DNA from: Malurus cyaneus samueli
Taxonomy: Eukaryota; Chordata; Aves; Passeriformes; Maluridae
Reading direction: 5' to 3'
Length of the DNA stretch: 64,000 bases
NCBI GenBank assembly: GCA_009741485.1
Contig: CM019215.1
Location: forward strand, 73,847,735 to 73,911,734
A program made the position numbers and the translations under genes. Under the pieces are notes generated by a model, which was given only the letters and a program-made list of their open reading frames with translations, was not told where the DNA came from and made no database searches. Below, in pieces: positions 11,101-23,227 of the stretch (the stretch's first letter is position 1; each line of letters begins with the position of its first letter).

Positions 11101-14100
11101 GTGATGTCCTTTCAGGCCACCAGTGTGCAGTGGCTTCATTGCAATGCAACAGCAGTGTTGAGTATATATAATGGATGGTTTTAGTAGAAATAGATAGCCT
11201 AAAAGGACAGAGGTTTTGGAAGGCCTTCAAGTTAAGTTTTGAATTTCGGGGGTTGAGACAAGTTTAAAAATTCCTTCCCTAAAATTCAAAGACTTAACAT
11301 TGCAGTTTTAGTTTGCATAGTATACGTTATATTTTAGTAGCTGAGTTTTACTGCGAAAACTTCTGTGATGAATTTTCAGGGAACTTTTCTATCCCTACGC
11401 TTCTGCCAATAATTGCTGTCTGTACCAGACTCCTCTGCTGGGTTTTTTCCTGACTATCAAAGGCTTTTGTGTAGGCTTAAGTGCAGTAATTTTATGATCC
11501 AGAGGAGAAGCTATTAGTTTCCAGCATAATGGGATCCCATTTTAATTGTAGGACTAATATAGCTTTAAGACTTGTATTTTTTGTAACTTTTGGAATACTA
11601 GACAGCACAGTAGGTATAGTTTTTGTCAATTAAATATAGGATGTGTTTTTGCAATGGTCTCACTGTACTAGCCAGTGGGAAAGAAAGAGAATTTTTTTCC
11701 TGTTTTGAACATGGGGTATGTGCTGTACTAAACAAACTCTGCGTGTACTAAGAGGTTTGTTATCTTTGAACCAAGCCTTCTGTTCCGTCTACTTGCATTA
11801 CTAAGAGTATTCAATTTCCCCTTTTCCCAAGTCTTCCAGGTTAACCACAAATGGACTGTTTTCCAGGGCTGTAAGTTCTTGAATTTGTCACAGTTGCTAG
11901 TGATAAATTATCTTTCCCATAAAGGCACTGAGGGAAGGAGGTCAGCACAATTCCTTGTGTGCCATAGTTGTGACCCTTAGAGTGAGTTGGGTAGAAAGAA
12001 GTACCTGAGGGCTTAGAAGCCTCACAGAAGTTCTGGTGGCAAACTTGACTATGAACTATGCTTTCTCTTTTCATGACACTACTTCCCCTTAACCAGGAAA
12101 GCCTGTTTCATTTTAGAAATTTTCATTTTTATCTCTTTTCTGTCAGTGTAAGAACAATGTTCATTTTTTTAGAAAGCTTTTAGTTTTATTTTCCTGGCTT
12201 AAATTAGAGGTTAGGTTTACAAAAACAATAAGCTGCTCAGTTTTTACAATACTTATAAATATAGAAATGACTATTCATAAATCTAAATAAAGCTGTAAAA
12301 TTCAACCTGATTGTAAAAAAGAATGAAGGGGATTTTTTAGTTTAAGCACATGGACTTCATTCATCCCCTAGCCCATAAAAAAAGCTCAGCTGAACCATTA
12401 TGAAGGATTGAGGACCACAAATCCATGTTTTTGCATTAGATACCCTCAGTGTGACACACAGCAAAAAGCTTCTTCTTGGTACTTGGGTGCCCGTGAGGAA
12501 GGTCCCAATTTTGATTTAATGACTGTTGAAAGAAGGCATTATTAATACTTTTAAAAGTGTGCTGATGATTAAAGGATTCATACTCTTAATAGCTACTTAA
12601 TGCATGCCTAGAGGTTAAGATGCCTGCATCCTGGTGCAGCTAACAGATAGGAGGAGAGAGGTCTCCTCACTGCTCGCTGGTGATGCCTCATTGTGTGACC
12701 CCAAGGGTAGGGGCTGTGTCACCAGCACCAAATGTTTTTGTGTTTACTCCATTCTGGTACTGGTGACATACCCATATCCACCACCATGCTGAAGATGACT
12801 GGAAAGATAGTGTTTTGGCAGCGAAGTCTAAAAGTTAATCACACTTCTGCCTTCTATTATACCCAAAACACTTTTCTCTAGCAAAAATGTGAAATAAAGG
12901 ACTTAATTTCCTTTAACAGATTTTGGCATAGGGCATCTCCTATGCAGGGGCTTGCCACCTCTCAAATGTAAGATTTAATGCATTGCAATGTTTTTAATGA
13001 TTTTAGAGTATATATTTTATAGGTATTAGTAGTCAGTACAGAGTTAAAGTTGCAAATTGCTTTTTCTTCATCATAAAATTCCATTTCATTGTTTTGTGCT
13101 CTGTCCCTGAAAATTTTAAATACTTTAAAAAAAGCCTAAATTTGCTCTATGAACTGGACCCTGATTATTTCAGGAGCTGCATAAAACAGCTTCACAAACA
13201 GGGTGAGAAGAGTCTTTCAAGCCTGCAGCAGGTCTCACTAAATCCAGCTACCTCCAAAAGCAAACAGGTTGGGAGCTACATACCCCAATGCATCTGTGTT
13301 TTGAGAGGATATTACCCCAACAGTTTAAAGATTGGATTGATAAATTTACGTCTGTCTTCATTTTTATTGTGATTATTTCATTCCTGTTAAAGCTCTCTTG
13401 TGACTCTATGATGAGCCATCCTTGGCTAAAGGCCATCATGATGAGCCTGCCCTTCTTGGCAGATAGGCAATGTTGAATTTCCAACTTAACACAATGGGAC
13501 ACGTGCACTATTATCCCAGGCTTTTGCATCAACCTTTAAAAGCACCTACATCCCACAAGAAGATTGGGTTTGGACAGGATGCAGACTGCTCTGGGTAAGG
13601 ATAAGACAGTGGGGTTGTTCCCTCTTTACCGAGATGCCTGAATAATTCCTTCTCCTGACTAAATCAACCTAAATCCACCATTGTGCTCTCATATTCAGGT
13701 TCCATCTCTCTTCCAGACACCCTGGTTCTGAGTATCTTGGACTTTCTAACATAAAGAGGCACAGTCACAAGAGGATATGTGAAGTTTTATCTATGACCTG
13801 GTGGTCTGAACCTCTTTTTGTGAAAACAGGTATGGAAGTTGCCTGTTTTGAGTGCACTGAGCTCAAGTCCTTCATCTGATGGTGGGTGCCTTATTCCTCT
13901 CATCATTTTATAGGATGTGTCTGCCTTTGGCACCATATTGTGAGTGAAGGAACCACACTTAACCTGTGGTTGCAGGTCTTTGGCACAGAGATGGTTTTGG
14001 GTGTGTGAACGTCTGGCATGTGTGAGCACATGACTTGGGGTTAGAAGAGATTTTGCATGTAAAGCAGTCAATTAAAAATGTGAAGCAGGCTGAGCAATCC

Positions 14101-16073
14101 CTTGAATTCCCTTGCCACGTCTTTTTTCCTGTGAATTTCTTTCCAAGGCATGTGAGGCATGACTGTTTTTCTGCTCTGGGAATCAGTTGCTTCAGAGGCA
14201 TGATGAGTCCCTCCCTTTATTTTATATCTCGGAACTGACTACACTGGCACACTGTTCTACCATATACCTTGCCTCATATCTAGAAAATGTGTTTTTCTCT
14301 TTCACACAAATACCTATTGTTCTTTTGGAGAAGTTCTCCATATATTCCAAATCACACCATGAAACACTAAAGCAAAGATCTCTCAGTTGGAAACTCACTA
14401 AACTTGGACCATTTCTCTTTGTCTGGAAAGCACCTGCTATTTTATGTATATCTCATAAAGATGATTTTACTAATCATGAATTTACTGCTGCTATAAAATG
14501 TTGAAAACTTACTCCCTTTCACATAGATGTGTAGCATCTTCCCTTAGTTACAGGTTAACACCAGGCAGCACCTACAGTAATTGTAAACTGTTTTGGAATT
14601 TGCTCTTTTACATTTCACTGCAAAGTTTCCTGGTCTGCAATGCCCACCCACACATTCTTATATGCATTTGGAGAGCCCAGCTGCAGGAACTGGGCCAACA
14701 ACCAGGGTTTTTATACGCTCATACAAACACACACACAGAGAATAATGAATATTTTAGTGAAGAAATGCTTAACAAAAAAAATGTGGTTTAAATTATGTAG
14801 TTTTCTGTTTCGTATATGAGTGTGTATCATTCCCATCAGAATGGGCTCTTCTATAAGCTGGTACATTTGGAGTTTGCAGTTACTGCATTCATTGAACCAG
14901 AAATTCTGTTGTGTGGTAAGGGAAAAAGACGCCACAAATCTGCAATGTTCTAAAAAGATTGTGGTGTTGCACTCAAAAGGCCCAAGATGGAGATGGTGAG
15001 AAACCCCAACCCTTCCCCAAAACTGGATCTCATCAGTACTGCTGAAACAATTTGGCAGCGAACTCCTTTTTTTCAGGTTACTTTCCAGCCTTCTGGCAGC
15101 TGTACACTCTGCTCATCAAAACCATGAAAAATACTTGTAATTTGTTGGCAAGGTTTTAAATCATTTGCGTGTGTAACTTTGAGTGTTTGAAAGGTAATGT
15201 TAAAGACATGTCATTAGCCTAGGTGATAACATAATCCATAATGCTCAGTATTTCCCACTGTAGGTTTTTTTCTGTAAGTTTTATGTGCTATTTTTGCTAA
15301 GTTTTAACAGTTTGGACTGCAATTTTCCATTTTGGATATCTGTCTCAAGCAGACCTGGGAGTGGGGAAATGAGCTAAAAATTCTTTGATGAAGACTAAAC
15401 AATGTCAAAGAACAGAGGAGATTATGTCCTATCTTTTCTTAAAGTTTAGCAGCTTCATACTTTGAAGAAATTACTTGATATTTAGTAGGAGGCTACCTTC
15501 ATGTTGAGTATTCTGATGCCTATTTAGGGGGGGTAAAAGAATCCCAACTTGGCTAAGATAGAAGATCTTTAAGAGTACTCTAAACATGGTAACTGAATCA
15601 AGAGCAGAGACTTGCAAAATTTAAGTGACAATTTTTCATATAGCCACAGGTAACTTCACTAGACTTTGAATTACTACACCACGTGAAGTACAATGGTGAG
15701 AACAGGAGCTCTGAGAGTTAACTGATGCTTACAATGCTGATAGGATTTTACCTCATCTTTACCTTTGGAAGATGGGGATAGTTCCACTGTAGGGCATGGA
15801 TTCAAATTAGTTTTTAAGAGCCACTTGTGTTCTAATAACAGTATTAGTTTTATTTCTATTTCTGTTGTTCTAGTAATAGTATTCCATCCTGTTATTGAAA
15901 AAAAAATCAAATAATCATACTCTGCAGTAAATATGCCAAAGACAGTACACTGAGCAACAAGAAAAATGCAAAAATGTTTCATAACTGCTCTGTAAAGGAA
16001 TTCTCTTCACCTTTTGCTGGTCTGGTGAGCATCCTGTTGAAAATTGTCAGTGGATGTAATGCAATGCAATATC
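8123..16073. other. Single-copy non-coding DNA
   Basis: About 8 kb with no recognised mobile element and no supported exon. Minor features: a three-unit 14-base tandem near 8914-8955, a TTTTTTTTCAG acceptor-like site at about 8590-8600, a pyrimidine-rich stretch around 10788-10900, and a short CA run at 14728-14740. Open frames are all under 110 codons and resemble no family. Confidence 0.5.
8914..8955 (+). repeat. Short tandem repeat, 14-base unit, about 3 copies
   Basis: CAAGAAGGGACATG is followed at once by CAAGAAGGGACATT and then by a shortened CAAGAAGACATTC. The third copy lacks bases in the GGG part. This is a small local duplication. Confidence 0.8.
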
Positions 16074-16132
16074 ATATATACATATATATGTACACACACA
16101 AATATATGTGTGTGTGTGTCTGTGTGTGTGTA
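16074..16132 (+). repeat. Compound AT / CA / TG microsatellite
   Basis: TATATACATATATATG, then TACACACACA, then AAATATATG, then two TG runs split by a single C (GTGTGTGTGTC TGTGTGTGTG). Alternating purine-pyrimidine throughout, so prone to slippage and left-handed helix. Confidence 0.95.
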
Positions 16133-18565
16133 GAAAGACATAGGAAAAAGCAAATTAAGATCAACTTTTCGACCACTTTGACAAATGGAAGTATTTTTTG
16201 CATATGCCTATTTACTGCAGAAATGTAGGCACATGTTGTTTCAAAGAGAAAGTAGAGCATGTATTTTTAAACAATGCTAATGCTGTTTATTTGTCTCTAA
16301 AAATTGCCATGTTAAACTTGGAACAAAATTCAACTGCAGGTTTATTTTGCTGTAGAAATAAAGCATGAACAAATTGTATACATTCAGGTAGGGTCTGAAT
16401 TTCTATTAATTGACAACTGATTCTAGACAGATGCTTCTGATAATGAAGTGTATGCTACATTAATTAAAACACAACGTGTGCCCTTAGTAGGCAAGCAGTG
16501 TTCAGAATATTCCCACTGCTTTACCTTGTCCTACCTGCATGCTGACTGTCAGCATTCGTTAGCAATCTGTATTAGAAGCAGGACTCTACTATGGCTGTAA
16601 GAAATCTGAGCTGCCATTCCTGTGATTTCTCTTCTGCTCAAGGATCATTCCAAGCCTAAATATAGCATTTTTCCTTTTTTTTAAATCTCATGTTAGTGTA
16701 ATGTTCAAACTGATAACAGTACCCAAGAACAAGTCTGATTTTAAAGCTGCAGTTTTGACAATGTTTGTGCTGGAAGAAAATTTCTGTTGCTCTTTGCATT
16801 ACTGATCTAAATTTTACTCTTGGGGCTGGAACATAAAGATCATTATATGGTAAGGCTTGGGAACACCTGAGTCCTTTCCATTTTTGAGAAAGAAACATTT
16901 TTAGATCAAAGAGGGATTTTTGTTATTTACACTGCTAATAACTTATCTAGAATTTTTAGTTTTATCTTTTAGTGTCAATTTAAATTAATAAACATTTGCT
17001 AATGTTGCTTTGATCTTTTGGTGAAGTTATTTTTAGTAAGTAAAAGACATTATAAAGTGTTTTTATAATCTTAGATACAACGGTGTATGTTCTCTTAATG
17101 AATATTTATTTTCTTAAGTATTTTGTCTGTCTTGTAACATTGCTCAACATTCAGTGTTTTAGTGAAATAGTGTAACAGCAGGCACAGTTGGAACCGAAAC
17201 GGATACAAGCTCTAATGTACTGATTTTAGTGTTTACCTACTTAGGTATGCATACTAAATATAGCAGAATTTTTACTGATGTTTTCATAAAGACTTGAAAA
17301 TTGGAACTCTCAACAGGCAGCACAACAGTGGTGGTAAACACAGGACAAAGCATGGAATGTACCAGTGGGGATCTAAATCTAGGACAGGGAGCAGCTCAGT
17401 CTCACTCTATCAAACTTTGCTGTAGTTGAAAAACCTGACAATTTGAGTCCTAGCTATCAGCATCTTCAAATTTTTTAGATGCTTCTTCACTTTCTAAATC
17501 ATTCTTTTCAAGCAAAAATAGCACGTTAAGTTTAATGAACCTTAATTCCCACATGGGCATATTTGAAGCATCTGCATGACTGATAAGGTAACATACAATT
17601 TCCACATAAAGAAGAGTTGAAGAATATAAGAAAAGCCTGTTCTGCAACTTGGAAACTAAGCAGGCAGCAAAATGCTTCTTTTATAGATTTTTGTCCATAT
17701 CAAAATATTCTACAGGATAATTGTGCTTCAGGTAAGTCAATTGAGCACGGCTTTGCTAGAGAAGAATAAGAAATAGAGATACCAAAAATCTTAGAAGAAT
17801 GTTTTCTATTGTAACTGCAACTACAAGTTCCTTTACCTATTCACAGGTCTTGAAGAACCCATGAAAGAAGGATAAATCTCCAAATAAAATAATAGAGAGG
17901 ATTTGCATTATTTAGGTTTAAAGTATTTCTTTTACTATTATTTAAGCAGTTCCAACTTCATATGTATGTTTGGTTTTTTTTCTACAAACTGCTCTTCCAA
18001 TTCCTGTTTTCTGTTTATCTTTACTTCCCTACTCTTCTCTTCTTGCTTTTGTTCTCTTACTTCACCTCCAGTGGTCACAGCCCCTTGCTTAATTCTTCAT
18101 CATCTCTGTCTTTCTTTAGTGCAGAAAGTACTTCATATAGTCTCTTCAAAGAGAAATTAAAAGTGATTTTTTTTAATGTATTGTAATCTATAGGATCTAT
18201 TTCTTTGTCAACCAGGGAAGGAGTTACCCAAATAAATCTGTGATTGATATGAATATTTTTGTTAAGCAACTGTGCATGTCTTGACTAGACCACCAGTTTT
18301 CCAGCCAGGTTATCCTTACAACTCTTGTTCAGATGACTCCTGATATGCACAGTAAGATACTGCTCTGGTGTTTGCCTTGGCTTAAGAAAATATGGTTGTA
18401 TGGAACAAAAAGCACAGTTCCTTTTCAGAACCTGTGATGAGTAAGGAAGCATGAATTTTATTGCTTCCTTGATTTGAAATTCTCGTCAGTAAGTGCCTGG
18501 TCTGCTTTGATTTTGTCATAAAATGGAAGGATTCAAAGTGTGCTTCCTGGTAAATTGTTTGAACA

Positions 18566-18573
<8 letters not shown>
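16133..18573. other. Single-copy AT-rich DNA
   Basis: Strongly AT-rich, particularly 16900-17160, where several ATTTA and AATAAA-like words occur as in long 3' untranslated regions. No reading frame of note and no repeat family recognised. A role as untranslated exon or conserved non-coding DNA can be neither shown nor excluded by eye. Confidence 0.45.
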
Positions 18574-18620
<47 letters not shown>

Positions 18621-18626
18621 CTTTTT
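18574..18626 (-). repeat. Poly(T) tract, 47 T plus interrupted tail
   Basis: 47 uninterrupted T from 18574 to 18620, then C and five more T. Read on the minus strand it is a poly(A). The minus-strand sequence just before it has no AATAAA within about 30 bases, so it does not look like a retrocopy tail. Confidence 0.98.
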
Positions 18627-21600
18627 GTAAAATCATGGCAAAAATAGCTTTTCTAATCCCATCCCATGAATACAAACAAAATTAAGGACACCTTTATTTG
18701 CTCTGCTGCTCCTGCTGAGAATTAGGTTTCTATTGGAATTTCCTGGCTCCGAAATTCAATTTCAGGTGGAACTCTTGATATTAAATGGATTTATCTTTAA
18801 AAGGACCAGGATGAGGTGTGTCCAAAATGAATTAAAATCTGCCATCAACAGCAGTAGTGCAGATACCTTGCAAGACAGGTGTTACAGGTCAAGGTGAAAT
18901 GTGGGGAATCTCAAAGGTAGCAGAACATGGAATTGTCCATTAGGTTAATATTTACTGGAGTTGTCTGGAAAAGGGATATTTGGGGAGATGTATCTCCAAG
19001 ATTTTGGCAAAAGCCACACGGAATTGGTAAATGGAAGTGTATAGAACCTTACCTTGGGTGGCAATTCTAATTTAAAAATCAAATTAGCAGTGAAATGAAT
19101 GGGGATTGGGTGTGTGGACACACAGCTGGCAAAAGGTGCAAAAAGTAGGGAGTACTAGAGCAACATATTAAGAGCTTTTATTGCTCTTGTCTTAGCATTA
19201 CTCTCTTCTCCCTCAGGACCATTATTTGGTTTTATCCCAATATCTCCAGTGTCTTCAGTGGGGGCCAGTGCCCTTATTGCACTGTTCCTGGTATTATGCC
19301 TATAGTTTTTTCTCTTATTAGAAGGACTGCTGTTCCCTCATCTTTCCCCAGTTTGTTGGAACATTTCTCATCCATCGTATTTTCTCTTGCTGTCACTAAT
19401 GTTTGTCTGGTCTAGTACCATGAGAACTAAGCAGCTGTAGCTATATAGTCATAAACCTTGGGATCACAAAAGGAATGTTTTATTCTCCAGAGCAAATGGC
19501 TGGAATTGATGTGTCTCTATTTCTTAGCTCCATTTTAGTGTTGGGAATCTGAGATTCCTATGCTGTGCTAAAACCTTGTCATGAAATTCTGCAAATGAGT
19601 AGTTTCTGGTTAGGGGTGTCCATAGACCTTCACTGCACTAAAAGTTCACAACAGAGAAAGTCAAGTTATAAAACTGCACATCACAGGTCTGAGTCTACAT
19701 TAGATTTAGAGTTTTGCCTAATCCATCCTTACCTTTTGCTTCTGATTTTTTTTTTATTCTAGCAGTCCAAGAAAAATGACATGTTTAGGGTTTAAAGTCC
19801 CAGAGATTGCTAATGCATAGCTTCCTGTTAATCACTTGGGACATTTTTGGAAATATTGCAATACACTTTGAAAGATCTCTTTCAAAACTTATTACAAACC
19901 TTATAAAGAGGGATGAGAGGTTAATATTATTTGGTGTCTTCTGGGAATGTGGTCAGTACCTGAATGGAAAACGAGGTTGAGAAAAGTTTCAATCAGAAGA
20001 CTGTTATCTGCCTTCAATATAGTCTTCTGCTACTGCTCTGTTATACATCATTTGATATTAAAATGTGAAAAACTAGACTGACCATAGGATACACTGATAG
20101 AAAAAAAAATAGCTGTGGGCTGAGGACATAGCAAATTTTTTACTTCATTGGCAGCTTTTGTTGAATATTGGTTAGGTGCTTTTTTTTTTTCTGAGATGAG
20201 TTTTGATTAAACAGGACCTACTGTGCTTAGATAAAGTGTTAATTTCCTGTGTGAAACAAAATAGAGTCAGTGTTATGGGTATAAATACTTACCTGTCCCA
20301 TGGAAATTATTCAGAGGTACTCAAATAGTGGCAAGATCATTATAATTTTCTTAATTCTGTGTTCTGCAATTCTCCACAAACATCAAAGATGGACACAAGA
20401 ATCAGCACAAGTGTTCAGTACGTTTTCAACAAAGGAGTTCTGGTACTTGTCTTAAATGAGGCAGACCTCAGTATATTAAAAAAGAAGTCAACCCTACTGC
20501 TTCCTTCCAATAAAAGGAAGAACATAGGGGGCATGTACATTCTGCTAATTAGTGGTTTGAAGGAATTGTGCTTGAAAAACTGCCCACTGAGCTGATTGAA
20601 TTTTATGTAACAGCCCTATTATCTGGTATTAGTGTTAAATGTCCATTTTCTCTCAAGTCCCTGTGCTGGTAGATGAAAACTTACTGTTTGGGTATCTTAT
20701 GTTGGCTTGATTGCACATTGTGCTACATGAAGACAAGAATCCTTTTTAAATGAGCTCAGAGCAAGGAAAATCTGTTCCAGTTGGAAAAGTGGTTTTGACT
20801 ATTTTTGACTGTGTTGTTGTGGCTTTAGCAATAGTTAAGAAAAACTACCATGCAATATTTTAGCTGCCTATGGGACTCTTCACCAAGCAAAACACATGGT
20901 GTCATTTTTCCCATCGTCCCTGTTGTTTTGGGGAAAGAAGGAAAGAGATATGGAGGAAATTATGAGAACATCTCCAAGATACACTTTTGTTAGGATTACA
21001 GCATGAGAATACTTCAAAATTTCTTTGCTCTAATAAGCGAGGCTATTTTTTCCTGCAACTTTTCACATCCTTTATGTTCCCCATTTGTTTACATGGCTTT
21101 TGGTGTTTATGTCCATGGAGGCTCATTGCTTTAACTATTTAAACTGTGACAAAGCAGCAATCTTGCTTGAATTGTTATTTACTAACTGAATTGCATGGCC
21201 AGAATATTTAGCCTGAAGCAATGTAAATAGTTGGTGCAAGATGTGTGTAGCAATATGCTAGAAAATCTGAAAAAACTGATAATTGCCTATTTTTACTTCC
21301 TCTGGCTTCTCGTGGATTTTTTGGCATAAGCATTTTGGTGTAACAGAATATATACAAATGATATCTCATAAATGGACTGTAGAAAGCTAACTCTGATATC
21401 CTGCTGTGTTACTGCATTGGTGGAACTTTTGTAACACAGAAAGTTAGTCTTTAGGCACTACCTTGGAAGGAGAACCTGAGGAAAAGATGACTTGTGCTTG
21501 TTGTGAGCCGTTGTCTTGTTTTGCTAGTATTGCAATAAATATGAGGGTGTTCTTACTAGGGGAAAGTCAGAACCATTTAAAACACTCACATCTTTTATTC

Positions 21601-21749
21601 CCCAAAATGATGACAGGTTTTTGATTTACCCCTAGGAGTTGTCAGCCTGGTTTGCTTGGGTTCCACTAGCCATGAGAGCTCCTGCAGGAGCACGTATGCG
21701 CTCATCCTGACCTCATTTATTCTCTAAGCAGACACTGTGATGTGCCTTA
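18627..21749. other. Single-copy non-coding DNA
   Basis: No recognised repeat or exon. Short A and T runs occur at about 20100-20110 and 20180-20190. Confidence 0.5.
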
Positions 21750-21830
21750 ACATTTTAATTGATTCCGGGTGTGAGTAAAAGGCTGCATGGCATCTGTGCT
21801 CCCACTCACACCCTGAATCAGTTCAAATGT
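21750..21830 (+). ncRNA. Candidate miRNA-precursor-like hairpin
   Basis: Bases 21750-21776 pair with 21804-21830 in reverse. Counted by eye, 24 of 27 positions are Watson-Crick pairs. One more (21759/21821) is G-U if transcribed from the plus strand. Two are mismatches (21756/21824 and 21766/21814). The terminal loop is 27 bases (21777-21803), giving an 81-nt hairpin with 22-nt-scale arms, the size and shape usual for an animal pre-miRNA. The arm core on the 5' side is GGGTGTGAGT, matched by ACTCACACCC. The G-U pair becomes an A-C mismatch on the other strand, so plus is slightly favoured. I do not recognise the arms as a named miRNA. It could also be a chance inverted repeat or a remnant of a small inverted-repeat element. 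Confidence 0.35.
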
Positions 21831-22978
21831 GTTTCTTTGCTCACCTACCAACAACCTGTGTCTTGTCAAATTTGCTCCCTTAGCTTTGAAACTTACCAAG
21901 TTTCACAATCTGCCTTAATTTAAGGCCAGCAAGATGGAGATTCCAAAATATTTTATTAGTTCTGTTCATTCTACTTGACTTAGAAATCACTTAAGAGAAT
22001 TTCCTGAGAGTTTTTTCCAGAAACTTTCATGTGCTAAGATGAGAGTTAATCTATATACAGCAAGCTGATGCCTGCTGTGAGCTGCTGTTCTCTCACCTCC
22101 CTTCTGCTTCCTTCCCCTTGCAGTCCCTACGCTGCTTCAGGCAAACTGGGGACAAGTAACTTAAGATGTTAGATTTCTTAAGTTTTCCTTCTTCTCAGGT
22201 GAATTGCTTCATGTATGGGATGTTTGCTTGTACAAATAGTTTTGTAAAATCATTCAGAGAAAAGAAGAAAATCAGTTAAACTAGTGAAGTAAAGTTGGTC
22301 AGAGCAATAGCTGTAAAGACAGTGGAAAAGGTCTGCTTTTTCCATGTTATCCCAAATGCTGAGCTAGGGCCGTATTGCTGTTGCCAAGCTTTTGACATCT
22401 TTCAGACTTATAATGAGAAGTTTAAACCCCTACTGGTATCCTTTGGAGGGAAAACTGCTCATGAAATATGAGCTACCAACCGAAAATAATAGTATCTTTT
22501 GAACCTGGGAGTCAAGTTAAATTAAGATCACAACTAAAAGACAAATATGATAATCTTTCCTGTTGCTCGTTTTTTTCCAGTTGGGGCATTTGTTGCTTAA
22601 TTGCGACTGACTTGTACGCATAAATAGTTTTGCAGGGTTAATGCATCGCTTTCTAGTAAGCATCTGGACACTTTCCCACTTAAAACTAGTCAGTGTTCTC
22701 CTGGTGCCCATTGCCTCTCCTTTCTCCCTCTCCCCCATACAAAATGCCCTGGATTGTTCAGATGGGAAAGGCATCAGTGAATCTACACACATCCAGATCA
22801 AGTGCTGAGCTCTCAGATTTAAAGCCCTGCGATGGTTGTGCTTGGATGGCAAGGACAAAGCTTCCAGTTTGGTATTTCAGCCTGGATTCAAGTCTTTGTC
22901 TTGGCACAGTTTTACTGCAGCTTATAACAGCAGTGATGGAGGAGCACTGATTTAAAGGCAACCAGAATTTGCCACAGG
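21831..22978. other. Single-copy non-coding DNA
   Basis: Between the hairpin and the CpG patch. An acceptor-like TTTTTTTCCAG lies at about 22571-22580 and another, CTTCTTCTCAG, near 22198. Neither opens a convincing reading frame. Confidence 0.45.
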
Positions 22979-23160
22979 GCACGGCTGAGCCCCTGAGCCC
23001 CGGGGAAAGCCTGGCCAAGGGAGGGCAAAACGCTGCCCAAAAAGGGCAGCCGGGGCTGAGCCAGGGGAACCGTGCGGGAAACAGCCCTGCGAGCCCCGAG
23101 GGGACAGCGGGAGCGGGGACGGACGGAGGAGAGACCCGGCACGGATGGATGGCCCTGAGG
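22979..23160. promoter_or_regulatory. Isolated GC-rich, CpG-rich patch
   Basis: By hand count 22981-23160 is about 71% G+C with 14 CpG. The observed/expected ratio is near 0.6, against clear CpG depletion on both sides. At about 180 bases it is slightly shorter than the usual 200-base threshold for a CpG island. It includes GGGAGCGGGGAC and GGACGGAGG words that could bind GC-box proteins. Possible roles are an unmethylated promoter or enhancer, a GC-rich exon, or a GC-rich insertion. The open frames through it on both strands are a by-product of composition. Confidence 0.45.
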
Positions 23161-23217
23161 CTCCAGGAGAAATTTCCACTCCCTACGGCATGTTTCTGTT
23201 TGTATTTGTTGAAATAT

Positions 23218-23227
23218 AATAAATAAA
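23218..23227 (+). terminator. Two overlapping AATAAA polyadenylation-like signals
   Basis: AATAAATAAATAA holds two overlapping AATAAA hexamers, followed by a T/G-rich segment (TTTTTTGTTCAGCTCTG). They sit about 60 bases after the CpG patch. The arrangement fits a cleavage/polyadenylation site for a plus-strand transcript ending here, but AATAAA is common by chance in AT-rich DNA. Confidence 0.25.

Noticed and set aside
13395..13470. CTATGATGAGCC and CATGATGAGCC repeat that looked like a CR1 tail
   Set aside because: Lacks the ATTCTATGATTCTATGA pattern and any CR1 body sequence next to it; only a small local similarity.
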